A stretch of 5,018 nt of DNA from positions 1 to 5,018 of the forward strand of contig JBCDGJ010000279.1 of the NCBI GenBank assembly GCA_038757945.1, read 5' to 3'. Below are positions 4,223-5,018 of this stretch, piece after piece. The position numbers and the translations under genes are program-made. The first letter of the stretch is position 1. Each line of letters starts with the position of its first letter. Source of the DNA: CALHVX01 sp038757945 (lineage in GTDB: Bacteria; Pseudomonadota; Gammaproteobacteria; Pseudomonadales; Azotimanducaceae). The notes beneath the pieces were generated by a model. It was not told the DNA's origin. It ran no database searches and saw nothing but the letters and a program-made list of their open reading frames with translations.

Positions 4223-5018
4223 TGGCGGACTATTACCTCAGAGCGGGGGCAACGGGCAGCGGCGCTGCGAACCCGACCTTCCCGAACCTGCCATTCTGGG
4301 GTGATCTCGACGGCTGGGCGGGCCTGAACGCCAACCCGGGCGACCGGCTGTTCATCCATGAGGACAGCGACCCGATTTACGTCTACAACGGCAACAATCG
4401 GACCAACAGCAAGTTCAACCCGTCCGGCACGAACGCCTCCGGCGCCGGGATCGAAGTCTGGCGCGACCCGACGACGCCGAGCGGCAACCGGCCCTGGATC
4501 GACGGCTCGCAGCTCAACAATAGCGGCTGGGCCGACAATGGCGACACGACCTGGCAGAAGCAGCTGGGCGGCCGCAGCGGCAATGTGGTGCTGCGCCACC
4601 GGGTGACCGGTGTCCTGACGATCCTGAACTTCTACGCCTCCGACAAGCGCGCGCAGCTTGCGGCCGCTGATGCGGGGTGGATGCACGACAACATCAACGG
4701 GCTGCTCAGCATCAAGCTGCCCGGTGGTCTGAACCCGAACACGCAGACCACCTACGACATCCGCGTGTCCATCATCGGGATGGCGGTGGAGATCAACAGC
4801 GGCTCGCGCGCCGATGGCTTCACGATCCGCGGCGTGGGCTTCCAGTGCTTCAGCCTGCAGGGCTGCAACTTCTCGAACGTCACGAAGTTTGTAATCGATG
4901 ATGTGCACGCCCGATTCACCGGGGGTGACGTCAACGCGTCCTGGCCAGTGGGCGGTGGGTTCCAGTGCACCGGCGACTGCGACGGGATCCTGTACGTCGA
5001 CTGCATCGCCGAGAACTG
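4222..5018 (+). CDS. Partial beta-helix protein, tailspike or depolymerase-like; 3' end off window
   Basis: The frame opens at ATG 4222 and stays open for 265 codons to the edge. The start MADYYLRAGATGSG, followed by an N-P-G-D turn (residues 38-41) and RLFIHEDS, is typical of secreted or virion beta-helix proteins whose first rung follows a 'pGD' turn. Further on, repeated short strands appear, such as VVLRHRV, YDIRVSIIGMAVEI, GFTIRGVGFQC, KFVIDDVHARF and GILYVDCIAEN. They are separated by Gly, Asn and Asp turns with a spacing near 20 residues, as in right-handed parallel beta-helices of tailspikes and polysaccharide lyases. Asn, Gly and Trp are abundant. No signal peptide is present, which fits a virion protein rather than a secreted enzyme. 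No ribosome site precedes the start; translation probably couples to the 67-residue gene. Catalytic residues cannot be assigned from this part. Confidence 0.75.
   Translation, partial: MADYYLRAGATGSGAANPTFPNLPFWGDLDGWAGLNANPGDRLFIHEDSDPIYVYNGNNRTNSKFNPSGTNASGAGIEVWRDPTTPSGNRPWIDGSQLNNSGWADNGDTTWQKQLGGRSGNVVLRHRVTGVLTILNFYASDKRAQLAAADAGWMHDNINGLLSIKLPGGLNPNTQTTYDIRVSIIGMAVEINSGSRADGFTIRGVGFQCFSLQGCNFSNVTKFVIDDVHARFTGGDVNASWPVGGGFQCTGDCDGILYVDCIAEN

Noticed and set aside
4210..4908. Minus-strand 232-codon open frame
   Set aside because: It is a shadow of the beta-helix gene caused by high GC. The plus frame is continuous to the edge, coupled to its neighbour and has a recognisable fold pattern.

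Overview
This window looks like part of a tailed bacteriophage or prophage from a high-GC Gram-negative, probably proteobacterial, host. No host gene is visible. The evidence is a lysis-type pair of genes (a small single-span membrane protein followed by an M23 peptidase), a tRNA-like gene with encoded CCA, and a run of translationally coupled small genes leading into a beta-helix, tailspike-like protein that leaves the right edge. A Gram-negative host is inferred from a lipoprotein signal in one small gene. No integrase, repressor, terminase or capsid gene is present, so lifestyle and phage family cannot be read from this stretch.

Left part (1-1952): two minus-strand genes for unrecognised membrane proteins, one running off the left edge and one complete at 858-1661. 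Each is followed rightward by the same plus-strand module: a rho-independent terminator, a pyrimidine-rich leader, a Shine-Dalgarno site and a gene start reading M/V-GEE-x-LSMIER. In copy 1 (347-628) the reading frame diverges after about 11 residues and ends as a 51-residue ORF. In copy 2 (1780-1984) it continues into a full 103-residue lysis-type membrane protein. The layout suggests that a cargo ('moron') gene on the opposite strand was gained together with a diverged duplicate of the lysis promoter-proximal region. Copy 1 also carries an extra palindromic block of about 85 bases.

Middle (1953-2878): the single-span coiled-coil protein and the M23 endolysin-like peptidase lie 3 bases apart. 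The peptidase stop codon lies inside a tRNA-like gene (2675-2748) that has glycine-type acceptor identity bases and CCA but an abnormal 8-base anticodon loop without U33. A long, strong hairpin (2752-2837) follows and probably insulates the next operon.

Right part (2879-5018): a strong ribosome site starts a five-gene cluster whose members overlap by 1 to 4 bases: an acidic helical protein, an Ala-rich lipoprotein, a 71-residue helical protein, a 67-residue protein with a C-x-C-x2-C cluster, and the beta-helix protein. The overlaps imply one transcript and coupled translation, so the small proteins may assist or accompany the spike; that role is inference.
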